Under the pieces are notes generated by a model that worked only from the letters and a program-made list of their open reading frames with translations, did no database searches and had not been told where the DNA came from. A program made the position numbers and the translations under genes. DNA of 49,806 nt, from positions 1-49,806 of the forward strand of contig CAIQHG010000007.1 in the NCBI GenBank assembly GCA_903871545.1. Direction: 5' to 3'. Positions 8,518-16,829 of the stretch are shown piece after piece; position 1 is the first letter of the stretch; every line of letters starts with the position of its first letter. The stretch comes from an uncultured Burkholderiales bacterium. GTDB taxonomy: Bacteria; Pseudomonadota; Gammaproteobacteria; Burkholderiales; Burkholderiaceae_C.

Positions 8518-9510
8518 ATGAGCCGCCTTAAACTAAGCTTTGCATGTTGGGACTATGATCGCACACGCACACTGATGGACGGCACTTTGAGTGTTGATGG
8601 CATTGATCTCAATTATTTGAACCTACCCGTTGAAGAAACATTCTTCAGAATGGCAAGATTTAAAGAGTTTGATGTTGCAGAAATGTCGTTATCCTCCTAT
8701 TGCATAACCCTCTCCAAGCCGGAGCGACCATTTATTGCGATTCCAATCTTTCCCTCGCGCTTTTTCAGGCATTCCTGCATTTATGTCAACGCAAATAGTG
8801 GAATTAGAGAGCCCAAAGATCTGATTGGTAAAAGAATAGCCAGTCCAGAGTATCAAATGACTGCGCCCGTGTGGATTCGAGGCATTTTGTCCGATCACTA
8901 CCAAGTCCCAGTAGATGCACAACCCTACCTATACGGAGGAGAGGAGGAGGTAGGGCGCATTGAGAAAATGAAATTACAACTGCCTCCCCGCATTAAGGTG
9001 CACCCCATCAAGCCTCATCAAACACTATCGCAAATGCTACATGAGGGTGAGTTGGATGCTTTGTACACCGCAAGGATGCCCTCTTCTTTTTTAAAAGGTG
9101 ATGGTCGTGTTAAACGTCTATTTGAAAATTATGTTGAAGTTGAGAGGGCTTATTACAGAGAAACAGGAATATTTCCGATCATGCATACCGTAGTCATTCG
9201 CCGCGAGGTGTATGAGGCGAACAGGTGGATTGCACAGTCTTTGACTAAGGCGTTTATTCAGGCTCAGCAAAAGACCTATGCAGACTTATATGAAACGGCC
9301 GCCTTAAAAACCATGTTGCCTTGGTTGACCGCACATGTGGAGGATGCTAGACAAGAGTTCGGCGAGGACTGGTGGGCTTACGGGCTTGAGAAGAACGTCA
9401 AAACACTAGAAACGTTTACAAGGTATCATTTTGAACAAGGACTATCCAACCAGAAAATCGATTTAAAAGATCTCTTTGCTCCTGAATCTTTGGAGGCTTT
9501 TAAAATCTAA
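8518..9510 (+). CDS. 4,5-dihydroxyphthalate decarboxylase-like / periplasmic-binding-fold protein
   Basis: A 330-aa protein of the family annotated as 4,5-dihydroxyphthalate decarboxylase, which has a type 2 periplasmic-binding fold but no signal peptide here. Visible family pattern: SFACWDYDRTRTLMDGTLSV, FDVAEMSLSSY, IAIPIFPSRFFRHS, DLIGKRIASPEYQMTA, WIRGILSDHYQV and GIFPIMHTVVIRREV. The family is used in degradation of phthalate and related ring acids, but many members in catabolic clusters have no proven substrate. It starts three bases after the Bug protein, with AGGAG overlapping the end of that gene, so translation is coupled. A ring-acid or anion catabolic role is inferred from this pairing. 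Confidence 0.82.
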   Translation: MSRLKLSFACWDYDRTRTLMDGTLSVDGIDLNYLNLPVEETFFRMARFKEFDVAEMSLSSYCITLSKPERPFIAIPIFPSRFFRHSCIYVNANSGIREPKDLIGKRIASPEYQMTAPVWIRGILSDHYQVPVDAQPYLYGGEEEVGRIEKMKLQLPPRIKVHPIKPHQTLSQMLHEGELDALYTARMPSSFLKGDGRVKRLFENYVEVERAYYRETGIFPIMHTVVIRREVYEANRWIAQSLTKAFIQAQQKTYADLYETAALKTMLPWLTAHVEDARQEFGEDWWAYGLEKNVKTLETFTRYHFEQGLSNQKIDLKDLFAPESLEAFKI

Positions 9511-9519
9511 AGAGCCTCC
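9492..9519 (+). terminator. inverted repeat at the end of the DHP-decarboxylase-like gene
   Basis: GGAGGCT (9492-9498) and AGCCTCC (9513-9519) form a 7-bp stem with a 14-base loop that spans the stop codon. It sits between two converging genes, so it may slow transcription from either side. No good T-run follows, which weakens the terminator call. Confidence 0.4.
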
Positions 9520-9567
9520 AATTAGAGCATCTTTATTTGGACTTTGTAAGACCCTTAGCAATTCCTT

Positions 9568-10548
9568 TTAAACCACGTTTATTGCATCTGCTGGTTTCTT
9601 GCCCTCTAAATAGGCAATTATATTGTCGGCAGCTCGGTGCTCAATTGCTATACGAACACTTTTTACAGCAGAGCCCAAATGCGGCGTGAAAAGTGTAGAA
9701 GGGTTTGATGTTAATGCATGGTTAATTGAGGTAGGTCTATTACTTAGCCCCCAATCTTCACAAGCAAATACGTCCGCTGCGAAGCCAGCTAATTGACCTG
9801 ATTGCAGGCCTCCTAAGATTGCCTCCTCGTTTACCACCGATCCTCTGCCAACGTTAATAATCAATTGACCGGGTTTTGAGAGCTTAAGAACTGATTCATC
9901 AATTAGGTTAATGGTTTGATCTGTTAAGGGTACCGCTAAAAAGACATAATCAGCCTCAGTAAATGCCTTCTCTAGAGAAACACTAACGACCCCTGTGATT
10001 TCCCGACTAGGATCAACCCCTGTGATAGTCTTACACCCAAAGCCCTTTAATCGATTAACAATTGCCTCCCCTACATTACCAAGTCCGATCACAGCAACAT
10101 TGGAGCCGCTCAGCCCAGTGCCATAGAGATGGGTTCGCCATCCTTGAAACTTACTTTGTCTTATGTAGGCATCCCCTTCAAGTACTTTTCGGGCTAAAGA
10201 AATAGCCAAGCCAATGGCAAGCTCAGCAGTTGGCTCCGTTAATAAGTCAGGCACAACGCTGACCCAAACTCCGTGATGTGTACAGGCTTGGATGTCATAA
10301 TTGTCATAGCCTTTTAAAGCACAAGCTATTATTTTTAGATTCTTAGCCTTTAACAATACAGAAGAATTAATCTTATCGGTCATAAAACCCATCATGGCAG
10401 TGGCTGAGCTTAAGTGGTTAATAAACTCAGACTCTTGCCATGGTTCTATGGATGGATTGATTACCAAATTACCGTACTCTTTTAATCGCTCGCTTACTTC
10501 AGCATGAATCCGGTTGGTTATAACGATGTTCACATTATTATTTTTCAT
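9568..10548 (-). CDS. ptxD: phosphite (phosphonate) dehydrogenase-like D-2-hydroxyacid dehydrogenase
   Basis: A 326-aa NAD-dependent dehydrogenase of the D-2-hydroxyacid family that closely follows the PtxD pattern. PtxD oxidises phosphite to phosphate. Matching positions are ALKGYDNYD (K79), DLLTEPTAELAIGLA, FQGWRTHLYGTGL (W137, Y142), the nucleotide loop GLGNVG at 155-160, GRGSVVNE (R235), ADVFACEDW (E264) and TPHLGSAVKSVR (H290). All the active-site residues I know of for PtxD are present. D179 after the second strand of the Rossmann fold suggests NAD rather than NADP. There is no ptxABC transporter or LysR-type ptxE beside it, so the true substrate may be another small acid. It converges on the preceding operon. 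Confidence 0.75.
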   Translation of the reverse strand: MKNNNVNIVITNRIHAEVSERLKEYGNLVINPSIEPWQESEFINHLSSATAMMGFMTDKINSSVLLKAKNLKIIACALKGYDNYDIQACTHHGVWVSVVPDLLTEPTAELAIGLAISLARKVLEGDAYIRQSKFQGWRTHLYGTGLSGSNVAVIGLGNVGEAIVNRLKGFGCKTITGVDPSREITGVVSVSLEKAFTEADYVFLAVPLTDQTINLIDESVLKLSKPGQLIINVGRGSVVNEEAILGGLQSGQLAGFAADVFACEDWGLSNRPTSINHALTSNPSTLFTPHLGSAVKSVRIAIEHRAADNIIAYLEGKKPADAINVV

Positions 10549-11017
10549 ATTCGTTTCTAAATTTTTATGAGTCTATACCCAATTCCACCGTAAAAATTAA
10601 CCTTGCCTTTGACGTGCTTGCTGAGAAGATGAAAAAAACTGAAAGTTTAATAAAAGTTAATATTAAAACAAACCTCATCAGCTTTAAGGAATTTCCTTTG
10701 CCTTGCCAATCCCATACAAAACGTAAGATTCACTTTGGTCTCATAAGTAGGGTTTTTAGGGGCTTGTATGAAGTTCAATTTAACTTTAAGCTAACCGGCA
10801 GAAAACATAACTACTCAAGCCGCCTATATTGATGGCGGCACTAGATTAAGAGCAACAAACTTAGCCCTTAACGAAATCTTCAGGGTTTAACCTATTAGTT
10901 AATCCGCCGACTATTCATAGAATGAAGAGGTAGAGTGGCACGATAAATTTTTATCATGCATTTTTTCTATTGCCTAACTTTTGGCTAACTTTTTTTCAAA
11001 TAATCGGGGAATTTAAA
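10549..11017. other. divergent promoter region between ptxD-like and liv operon
   Basis: About 470 bases between diverging genes, AT-rich, so it should hold promoters for both. A 72-codon ORF at 10614-10832 has no ribosome binding site and poor composition. A short frame ending AAYIDGGTRL near 10840 resembles the tail of an SDR but is too short to call. No operator could be assigned. Confidence 0.4.
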
Positions 11018-12166
11018 GTGAATTTAATTAAATCAGTCATATGTGGCTTAATTTTTTTTCTGACGTCCTTAGGTGCATTTTCACAAGAAAAAATTCTTCG
11101 AATAGGGCTATTGATACCCACCTCAGGACCTGCTTCTTATTTAGGCGTGTCCATGAAGCAAGGTGTAGAGTTGGCCGTTGAGCAGATCAATAAAACAGGT
11201 ATCAATGGCTACAAGTTAGATATCCACATTGAGGACACTGCCTGTAGTCCGCTACAAGCAACCAACGCGGCCAAAAGAGTTCTTGAACAGTACAAACCTC
11301 ACGTTGTAATTGGCGAGGTTTGCTCAGATGCGACGCTCGCAATCGCCCCTTTGTTCGAACAAGCCAAGATTCCACTGGTCAACACGGGTTCCTCTACGAT
11401 TAAACTAACTGAATCCGGATACAAATATGTTTTCAGAGTTTTCCCAAACGCGGATCAACAATCCTCTCGCCTTGCATCCATGGCGTTAACAAATTTGTCG
11501 GCAAAGACGGCTGTCGTTCTTTATGAAAAAACCAATGCAGGCATAGATAATGCCAATGGATTTGAAAAATATTTTACGGCCGGTGGCGGTAAAGTTCTCG
11601 CACTCGTTGATTTTGGTAAAGAGGTAAGTGACTTTATGCCGATTGCAACAAGAATTGCTTCATTAGGCAAAATTGACGTGATCTCAATGGTCGCGCTTGA
11701 GGGACAAAGTATTCGCTTGACTCAAGCGCTTGCCCAAGTCGGCATCTCAAAGGGGGGCGGTGGGCCCACAACTTTGATTGGCCCAATTTATATGCCTTGG
11801 GGATTTGATCAAAAGGCTGGGAACTCCTCAGCCGGATACGTAAGAGCAGTAGGCTTTAACCACAACGAAAAGCGCAAGGTTGTTCAAGATTTCATGACCG
11901 CTTATCGGGCAAAATACGGAGAAAACGAAGTGCCCTCTCAGTTTTTAGCGCTTGCTTATGACGGGGTATATTTAATCGCCGAGGCTCTTAAAAAGGGCAC
12001 CGCAACCTCAGAATCCATACATGAGCAACTTGGCCTTATCAAGGGCTTTGAACTTACTACGGGAATCAAAATTACCTTTGATCAAAAGGGCCAAAACATA
12101 GATCCCTCGTCCATTCATTTTGTTGAAACAAATAAAGACCTAACTTGGAAAACACTGTCTTGGTGA
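11018..12166 (+). CDS. Liv/HAAT-type ABC transporter periplasmic binding protein
   Basis: A 382-aa type 1 periplasmic-binding protein, the substrate receptor of the ABC importer encoded after it. The leader (VNLIKSVICGLIFFLTSLGA, then FSQ) is a Sec signal. Family motifs are RIGLLIPTSGPASYLG, KQGVELAVEQIN, the A-x-x-LF-EQA-x-IPLVNTGSS type loop, and FLALAYDGVYLIAEAL. The open frame runs 16 codons further upstream from a TTG, but I chose the GTG at 11018 because GGGGA lies at 11006-11010 and it gives a normal signal peptide. The family takes branched-chain amino acids, but in catabolic clusters the ligands are often aromatic or other carboxylic acids. Sixty-five bases separate it from the permease gene. 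Confidence 0.88.
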   Translation: MNLIKSVICGLIFFLTSLGAFSQEKILRIGLLIPTSGPASYLGVSMKQGVELAVEQINKTGINGYKLDIHIEDTACSPLQATNAAKRVLEQYKPHVVIGEVCSDATLAIAPLFEQAKIPLVNTGSSTIKLTESGYKYVFRVFPNADQQSSRLASMALTNLSAKTAVVLYEKTNAGIDNANGFEKYFTAGGGKVLALVDFGKEVSDFMPIATRIASLGKIDVISMVALEGQSIRLTQALAQVGISKGGGGPTTLIGPIYMPWGFDQKAGNSSAGYVRAVGFNHNEKRKVVQDFMTAYRAKYGENEVPSQFLALAYDGVYLIAEALKKGTATSESIHEQLGLIKGFELTTGIKITFDQKGQNIDPSSIHFVETNKDLTWKTLSW

Positions 12167-12231
12167 GCTGAAACTTTGACTAGTTTAGAACAAGCTTTGC
12201 TTAAATGCATTCGCTCGTGGGCAAAAATTAA

Positions 12232-13149
12232 ATGATCGATTTTCTATACCTATTCGCCCAGCAAACCATCAATGGTGTATACCTAGGCCTCATGTATGTC
12301 ATGGTGGCACTGGGTTTGACATTGATTTACGGGGTCATGAATCAAATTAATTTTGCGCACTCAGATTTTGTGACTTGCGGGGCGTTTGCTGCTTATTTTG
12401 TCAGCACCCGCTTAGCAACAAAGTGGTTGGGAATTCCCGACACCCTAGGTTATGTTTTATCGGTATTTGCATCTTTATTTGTCGGCACCTTATTGGGGCT
12501 TTTAATTAACGCAATTGTCTTCGTACCTCTTCGAAAGAACGGGGGGCAACTACGCCCCCTCATTGCAACCATCGGTATCTCCGTTCTTATAGAAAATGGA
12601 CTTCTTGCCTGGGTCGGACCAGTCCCCTACCAATTTGATTCACCCTTTACCCAAGTCACGTACCGTTTGGGGAAAATATTTTTATCTCAACAAAATATTC
12701 TAGTTATTCTCATCACCGTCGGCTCAGTTGCAGCGATTTATGCTTTTTTAAAATACACTTTTTTAGGAAAAGCTTTGCGAGCTGTAGCGCAAGACAGAGA
12801 AACGGCCGGTCTGATGGGAATTAATCCAAATTTCCTAATCGGCCTGACTATTGCTATGTCCTCGGCTTTAGCCAGTATGGCCGGCGCCATGCTAGGACCA
12901 TCTCTTGTTCTTACCCCCTTTGTCGGCACTGGACTGATTGTCAAATCATTTGCCATCGTCATTATTGGCGGGTTTGGCAATATGGAGGGAACCATACTGG
13001 CAGGCTTGTTGGTCGGTTTGATAGAAGCCTTTACCGTGCAGTACCTGGGCTCAGGGTTGATTGATTTAGTGGTTTTCGTATTATTGCTGGTTATGTTGGT
13101 TGTTAAACCAAGTGGTTTGATTGCCGAGCGAAAAGAGGTGAACGTCTAA
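12232..13149 (+). CDS. Liv-type ABC transporter permease 1 (LivH-like)
   Basis: A 305-aa inner-membrane permease with about eight hydrophobic segments. LivH hallmarks are NGVYLGLMYVMVALGLTLIY near the N-terminus, GVMNQINFAHSDF, the cytoplasmic coupling-loop region GKALRAVAQDRETAGLMGIN that contacts the ATPases, and IVIIGGFGNMEGTILAGLL. The start ATG follows AAAATTAA without a strong Shine-Dalgarno, but homology begins there. The stop overlaps the next ATG by one base (TAATG). With the following permease it forms the transmembrane channel for the solute delivered by the preceding binding protein. Confidence 0.93.
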   Translation: MIDFLYLFAQQTINGVYLGLMYVMVALGLTLIYGVMNQINFAHSDFVTCGAFAAYFVSTRLATKWLGIPDTLGYVLSVFASLFVGTLLGLLINAIVFVPLRKNGGQLRPLIATIGISVLIENGLLAWVGPVPYQFDSPFTQVTYRLGKIFLSQQNILVILITVGSVAAIYAFLKYTFLGKALRAVAQDRETAGLMGINPNFLIGLTIAMSSALASMAGAMLGPSLVLTPFVGTGLIVKSFAIVIIGGFGNMEGTILAGLLVGLIEAFTVQYLGSGLIDLVVFVLLLVMLVVKPSGLIAERKEVNV

Positions 13150-14141
13150 TGCTTAAAGTTTTAAATGGGCGCTCATTTGGTCTTTTAGTGACTCTTCTTA
13201 TCGTGCTCGCACTACCCAGACTCATAACTGAGCCCTACGGGCGTGGAATTTTGATTGTTTGTACCCTTAATATCATGTTGGCCCTCTCCCTGAACTTGGT
13301 CCTAGGCGTGGCGGGTCAATTGCATCTTGGGCAATCAGGCTTTTATGCAGTAGGGGCTTACGTTAGCACCATACTTGTTAAGACGTATGCTGTCAATTTT
13401 TGGACGGCGGGGTTGGTTGCAACTATCGTTGCTGCAATTCTGGGCTTTTTGCTATCCCTATTTTCAATGCGTCTGCGCGGTCATTATTTGGGAATCGCAT
13501 CTCTGGGGTTTGCCGTAGTAGCCTACCAAGTAGCCGTTAATTGGGAGAGCGTGACAGAGGGTGTTAGAGGGATTTATGCAATTATGCCCCCGCCCCCAAT
13601 CTCATTTTTTGGTTTGGGTGAGTACTCTTTTAATCAGCAAATTAATTTATTTTATTTCACTTCCATTTTGGCAATTTTCGTTTATTTTTTAATCGATGCA
13701 ATCGTTCGCTCACCCATTGGACAGTCCTTGCTTGCAATCAGGGAGGATGAAATTTCGGCAGCCTCGCTTGGAATAGATAGTCGAGTTTGGAAAGTTTTTG
13801 CATTTTCTACGAGCTCAGCCATTGCTGGCTTGGCGGGTTGTTTTTACCCGGTGTTTGTAGGTACATTGGTTCCGGACGCATTCAACATTGTTGAATCGTT
13901 TTCGATGATGGCGATGGTCATCGTTGGTGGTTTGGGCACGATGCTAGGCCCTGTCATTGGGGCCATCGTTCTCACTATCCTGCCAGAATTTTTGCGCGAG
14001 TTTGGAGAACTCAGGCTGATGGTTTACGGTATATCGTTAACTGTTGTTGTTTTGTTTATGCCCGGTGGAATTATTCAAGCGCTAAAAAGTTTAAAAAACT
14101 TAAACCCCATGCTTAAACCCAATGCACTAAAGTCATCATGA
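13149..14141 (+). CDS. Liv-type ABC transporter permease 2 (LivM-like)
   Basis: A 330-aa inner-membrane permease. The LivM pattern is clear: NIMLALSLNLVLGVAGQLHL, GQSGFYAVGAY, MRLRGHYLGIASLGFA, GQSLLAIREDEISAASLGID as the coupling-loop region, and MVIVGGLGTMLGPVIGA. It starts on the last base of the first permease stop and overlaps the ATPase gene by four bases (ATGA), so the operon is translationally coupled. Length is normal and there is no fusion here, in contrast with the second transporter of this window. Confidence 0.93.
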   Translation: MLKVLNGRSFGLLVTLLIVLALPRLITEPYGRGILIVCTLNIMLALSLNLVLGVAGQLHLGQSGFYAVGAYVSTILVKTYAVNFWTAGLVATIVAAILGFLLSLFSMRLRGHYLGIASLGFAVVAYQVAVNWESVTEGVRGIYAIMPPPPISFFGLGEYSFNQQINLFYFTSILAIFVYFLIDAIVRSPIGQSLLAIREDEISAASLGIDSRVWKVFAFSTSSAIAGLAGCFYPVFVGTLVPDAFNIVESFSMMAMVIVGGLGTMLGPVIGAIVLTILPEFLREFGELRLMVYGISLTVVVLFMPGGIIQALKSLKNLNPMLKPNALKSS

Positions 14142-14914
14142 ACGGCTTAGACGCGTTGCTTAAAGCTGAGGATCTCAGCAAACAATTTGGAGGTGTTCAG
14201 GCGCTTAAGGCTATTTCGTTTGAAATACCTAATAGTTCTATTTTTGCACTTATTGGCCCCAATGGTGCAGGTAAATCTACATTACTTCATCTGCTCTCAG
14301 GCACATTTCAGCCCAGCAGTGGGCGTGTACAGTTAAAGGGTCAAGAGTTGGTTGGATTAGAGGCCCACAAAAGAGTGAAGCTTGGAATTGCTCGCACATT
14401 TCAAAGCATTCGGCTTTTCCAACAACTCACGGTGCTAGAAAATGTAATGACCGGATTTCATACCCATTACAAAGTTCCCATTTGGGAGCATCTAATCTCT
14501 ACTCAAAAATCGAAAAAAGAATCTCAAAAATTTAAAGAAAATGCGTTCGAACTTTTGGAGTTTATGGGTCTTTTAGGGCAAGCAAATAAAGAGGCTCACT
14601 CCCTCTCCTACGGGCAACAAAGGATGCTAGAGGTTGCAAGAGCCATGGCAACAAGCCCCCAGCTTTTGATGTTGGATGAGCCCGCCGCCGGTTTAAACTC
14701 AATTGAGGTCGAATTCTTTTTACAAAGATTGAAAGAAATGAAGAAAAAGAACATTACAACCATCGTTGTAGAGCACAACATGGATTTGGTGATGAATGTG
14801 GCTGATCATATATTGGTCATTGATCATGGTGAATATTTGTTTGACGGCACGCCAAGCGCAGTTCAATCAAACCCCCAAGTGGTTAAGGCCTACTTAGGTG
14901 AGGAATTTATCTAA
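14138..14914 (+). CDS. Liv-type ABC transporter ATPase 1 (LivG-like)
   Basis: A 258-aa cytoplasmic ATPase that powers the importer. Walker A is GPNGAGKST at residues 40-48, the ABC signature is LSYGQQRMLEVARA, Walker B is LLMLDEPAAGL, and the switch histidine lies in VVEHNMD. The LivG-specific segment GIARTFQSIRLFQQLTVLEN is present. It overlaps the second permease by four bases and the next ATPase by one base, giving the usual H-M-G-F order. All catalytic motifs look intact, so the complex should be functional. Confidence 0.94.
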   Translation: MNGLDALLKAEDLSKQFGGVQALKAISFEIPNSSIFALIGPNGAGKSTLLHLLSGTFQPSSGRVQLKGQELVGLEAHKRVKLGIARTFQSIRLFQQLTVLENVMTGFHTHYKVPIWEHLISTQKSKKESQKFKENAFELLEFMGLLGQANKEAHSLSYGQQRMLEVARAMATSPQLLMLDEPAAGLNSIEVEFFLQRLKEMKKKNITTIVVEHNMDLVMNVADHILVIDHGEYLFDGTPSAVQSNPQVVKAYLGEEFI

Positions 14915-15636
14915 TGAGCAGTCTCCTAACAGCGAGCTCTCTTTATTTTGGATACGGAGATATTTTGGCATGTCAAGACCTAAACTTCGAAGTAAACCAA
15001 GGAGAGGTGGTGACTCTAATTGGAGCCAATGGAGCCGGTAAGTCTACAACGATGAAGGGCATTGCCGGGACCTTAGCAAGCCGCTCGGGGAGTATTTTTT
15101 TTGAGGGCAAAGACATCACCAAAGACCCATCTCACATCAGGGCAAAAAATGGCATCGCCTTGGTTCCTGAGGGCCGACGCGTATTCCCTTTTTTAACTGT
15201 ATTAGAAAACCTTGAAATGGGTGGATTTAAATACCGAGGGAATAAGCAAAAAATTAATCAACTCATTGAGCAAAGCTTTACGATGTTCCCTCGTCTTAAA
15301 GAGCGCAGCAATCAAAGAGCAGGCACCTTATCGGGGGGTGAGCAACAAATGTTAGCCCTGTCTAGAGCGTTGATGTCTGAGCCTAAACTGCTGTGTCTGG
15401 ATGAACCCTCCCTGGGGCTAGCCCCTTTGGTCGTGCAGGAGATTTTTAGGAATATCAGGCTCATCAATACCGCCGGGGTAAGTGTGTTGCTGGTGGAACA
15501 AAATGCAAATTACGCGCTTGCAGTGGCTCACAGGGGATACGTCTTAAAAAATGGAGTCATCATAGCGAGCGGCACAAGTGAGCAACTGAAAGCAGATGAA
15601 AAAATCCAAATGGCCTATTTAGGCACTAAAAAATAA
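14914..15636 (+). CDS. Liv-type ABC transporter ATPase 2 (LivF-like)
   Basis: A 240-aa ATPase and the last gene of the transporter operon. Walker A is GANGAGKST at 37-45, the signature is LSGGEQQMLALSRALMS, and Walker B is LLCLDEPSLGLAP. The LivF-typical VPEGRRVFPFLTVLENLEMG segment is present. It would pair with the preceding ATPase as an asymmetric dimer under the two permeases. The downstream SDR starts 31 bases later with no visible terminator in between, so catabolic genes are probably read from the same transcript. Confidence 0.94.
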   Translation: MSSLLTASSLYFGYGDILACQDLNFEVNQGEVVTLIGANGAGKSTTMKGIAGTLASRSGSIFFEGKDITKDPSHIRAKNGIALVPEGRRVFPFLTVLENLEMGGFKYRGNKQKINQLIEQSFTMFPRLKERSNQRAGTLSGGEQQMLALSRALMSEPKLLCLDEPSLGLAPLVVQEIFRNIRLINTAGVSVLLVEQNANYALAVAHRGYVLKNGVIIASGTSEQLKADEKIQMAYLGTKK

Positions 15637-15667
15637 ATTCCTTTACCTTTAAAAATTAATTAAGAAT

Positions 15668-16402
15668 ATGCAAAACAATCATTTACTCAAAGGCAAAAAA
15701 GTCCTTATTACAGGCGCTAGCTCTGGCATTGGTAGATCCACTGCCTTGGCGTTGGCTCAGATGGGCTGTGATATTTTGGTGACATCAAGAAGGCATTCGG
15801 AGTTGGAAAAATTAGCACTAGAGTGTCAGGCCTTAGGCGCTCGGATTGAAATCTCTGCGGGTGATTTAAATAACCCCAGCTACGTGGAAGAATTAGCTCT
15901 AAAGGCAGGCGACGTTGATATCTTAATAAATTCCGCTGGCGTGCTCACCTATGCCCCTATCTTAGAGATGACTGCAAAAGAATGCATGGACATGTTTAAC
16001 ACCAATGTATTGGCAACCTTTGCGCTAACAAGCGAGATCGCAAGATCTATGGTGAAACGCAAATCTGGTCACATCGTTATGATTACTTCAACTGCTGCTC
16101 GAGAGGTGTATAAATTAGGCGGCGTTTACTGTGCAACTAAACACGCCCTATCGGCAATAACAAGAAGCCTTAGATTAGAGCTTCAAGGCAGCGGCATTAG
16201 AGTCACAGAGATAGCACCTGGGATGGTGGATACGCCAATTCGTGACACTTCCAACCATCCTGCGGTTCTCGCCGCCATCAAAGCCAGAACAATAAAGGCT
16301 TTAACGCCCCAGGAGGTTGCCCAAAGCGTGGTTTACGCTATTCAAACGGACTTTAACTGTTGTTCAGATTTAATTGAGCTTCGTCCAAGGGGAGCCGCTT
16401 AA
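15668..16402 (+). CDS. SDR family NAD(P)-dependent oxidoreductase
   Basis: A 244-aa classical short-chain dehydrogenase. The nucleotide loop is TGASSGIG at 15-22, the strand-4 motif is INSAG, and the catalytic set is ITSTAA (Ser) with YCATKHA (Tyr and Lys in Y-x3-K). After the active site EIAPGMVDTPI is the normal substrate-loop region. Arg-rich VTSRR after the second strand suggests NADP could be preferred. It follows the Liv transporter in the same direction and precedes a cupin and a second SDR, so it probably oxidises or reduces the imported compound or a metabolite of it. Substrate unknown. Confidence 0.88.
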   Translation: MQNNHLLKGKKVLITGASSGIGRSTALALAQMGCDILVTSRRHSELEKLALECQALGARIEISAGDLNNPSYVEELALKAGDVDILINSAGVLTYAPILEMTAKECMDMFNTNVLATFALTSEIARSMVKRKSGHIVMITSTAAREVYKLGGVYCATKHALSAITRSLRLELQGSGIRVTEIAPGMVDTPIRDTSNHPAVLAAIKARTIKALTPQEVAQSVVYAIQTDFNCCSDLIELRPRGAA

Positions 16403-16422
16403 GTTTTTAGTCAGTCATTTAC

Positions 16423-16430
16423 AAGGAGGT
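16423..16430 (+). promoter_or_regulatory. very strong ribosome binding site of the cupin gene
   Basis: AAGGAGGT, a full anti-Shine-Dalgarno match four bases before the ATG at 16435. It is the best ribosome binding site seen in the window and suggests that the cupin protein is made in larger amounts than its neighbours. Confidence 0.6.
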
Positions 16431-16434
16431 TACT

Positions 16435-16821
16435 ATGTCAGAAAAAGCCCAACAATTTGCATTTAGTTACTTAAAAGAGGAGGACTTCAAAAAAGATGGT
16501 CTTCGCCCCTACGCAATGTACAGAGATCTAGGGTTTGCAAAAGCCACGAATGGACTCGCACAAGCGCATGTCATCAAGCTTTTGCCCCCCCACACCCCAG
16601 AGGCTGCGAAGCTACATTTCCACAGCATCCACTTTCAAATGGTTTACGTTTTAAAGGGTTGGGTTCGCAATAAATTTGAGGGACAAGGTGAATTTTTAAT
16701 GGAAAAAGGCAGTAGTTGGATTCAACCTCCCGGCATCCCCCACGCGGTTCTCGATTATTCAGATGATGTGGAATTGTTAGAGGTTATTCTTCCCGCTGAG
16801 TTTGATACAGTCAATCTTTAA
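16435..16821 (+). CDS. cupin domain protein
   Basis: A 128-aa single-cupin protein. The metal-ligand region of cupin motif 1 is LHFHSIHFQMVYVLKGWV, with histidines at H-x-H and further along, and motif 2 is GSSWIQPPGIPHAVLDYSDD, with the late histidine. Such small cupins are dioxygenases, isomerases or ligand sensors. No DNA-binding domain is present. It lies 32 bases after one SDR and 8 bases before another in an operon-like run. A metal-dependent role in the same pathway is likely, but the reaction cannot be read from the sequence. Confidence 0.8.
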   Translation: MSEKAQQFAFSYLKEEDFKKDGLRPYAMYRDLGFAKATNGLAQAHVIKLLPPHTPEAAKLHFHSIHFQMVYVLKGWVRNKFEGQGEFLMEKGSSWIQPPGIPHAVLDYSDDVELLEVILPAEFDTVNL

Positions 16822-16829
16822 AAAATATT

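Noticed and set aside
10614..10832. 72-codon ORF in the divergent promoter region
   Set aside because: There is no ribosome binding site, the composition is that of random AT-rich translation, and it has no recognisable motif.
10812..10890. SDR-like tail (AAYIDGGTRL) as a gene remnant
   Set aside because: Only about 28 codons long; the similarity could be chance.
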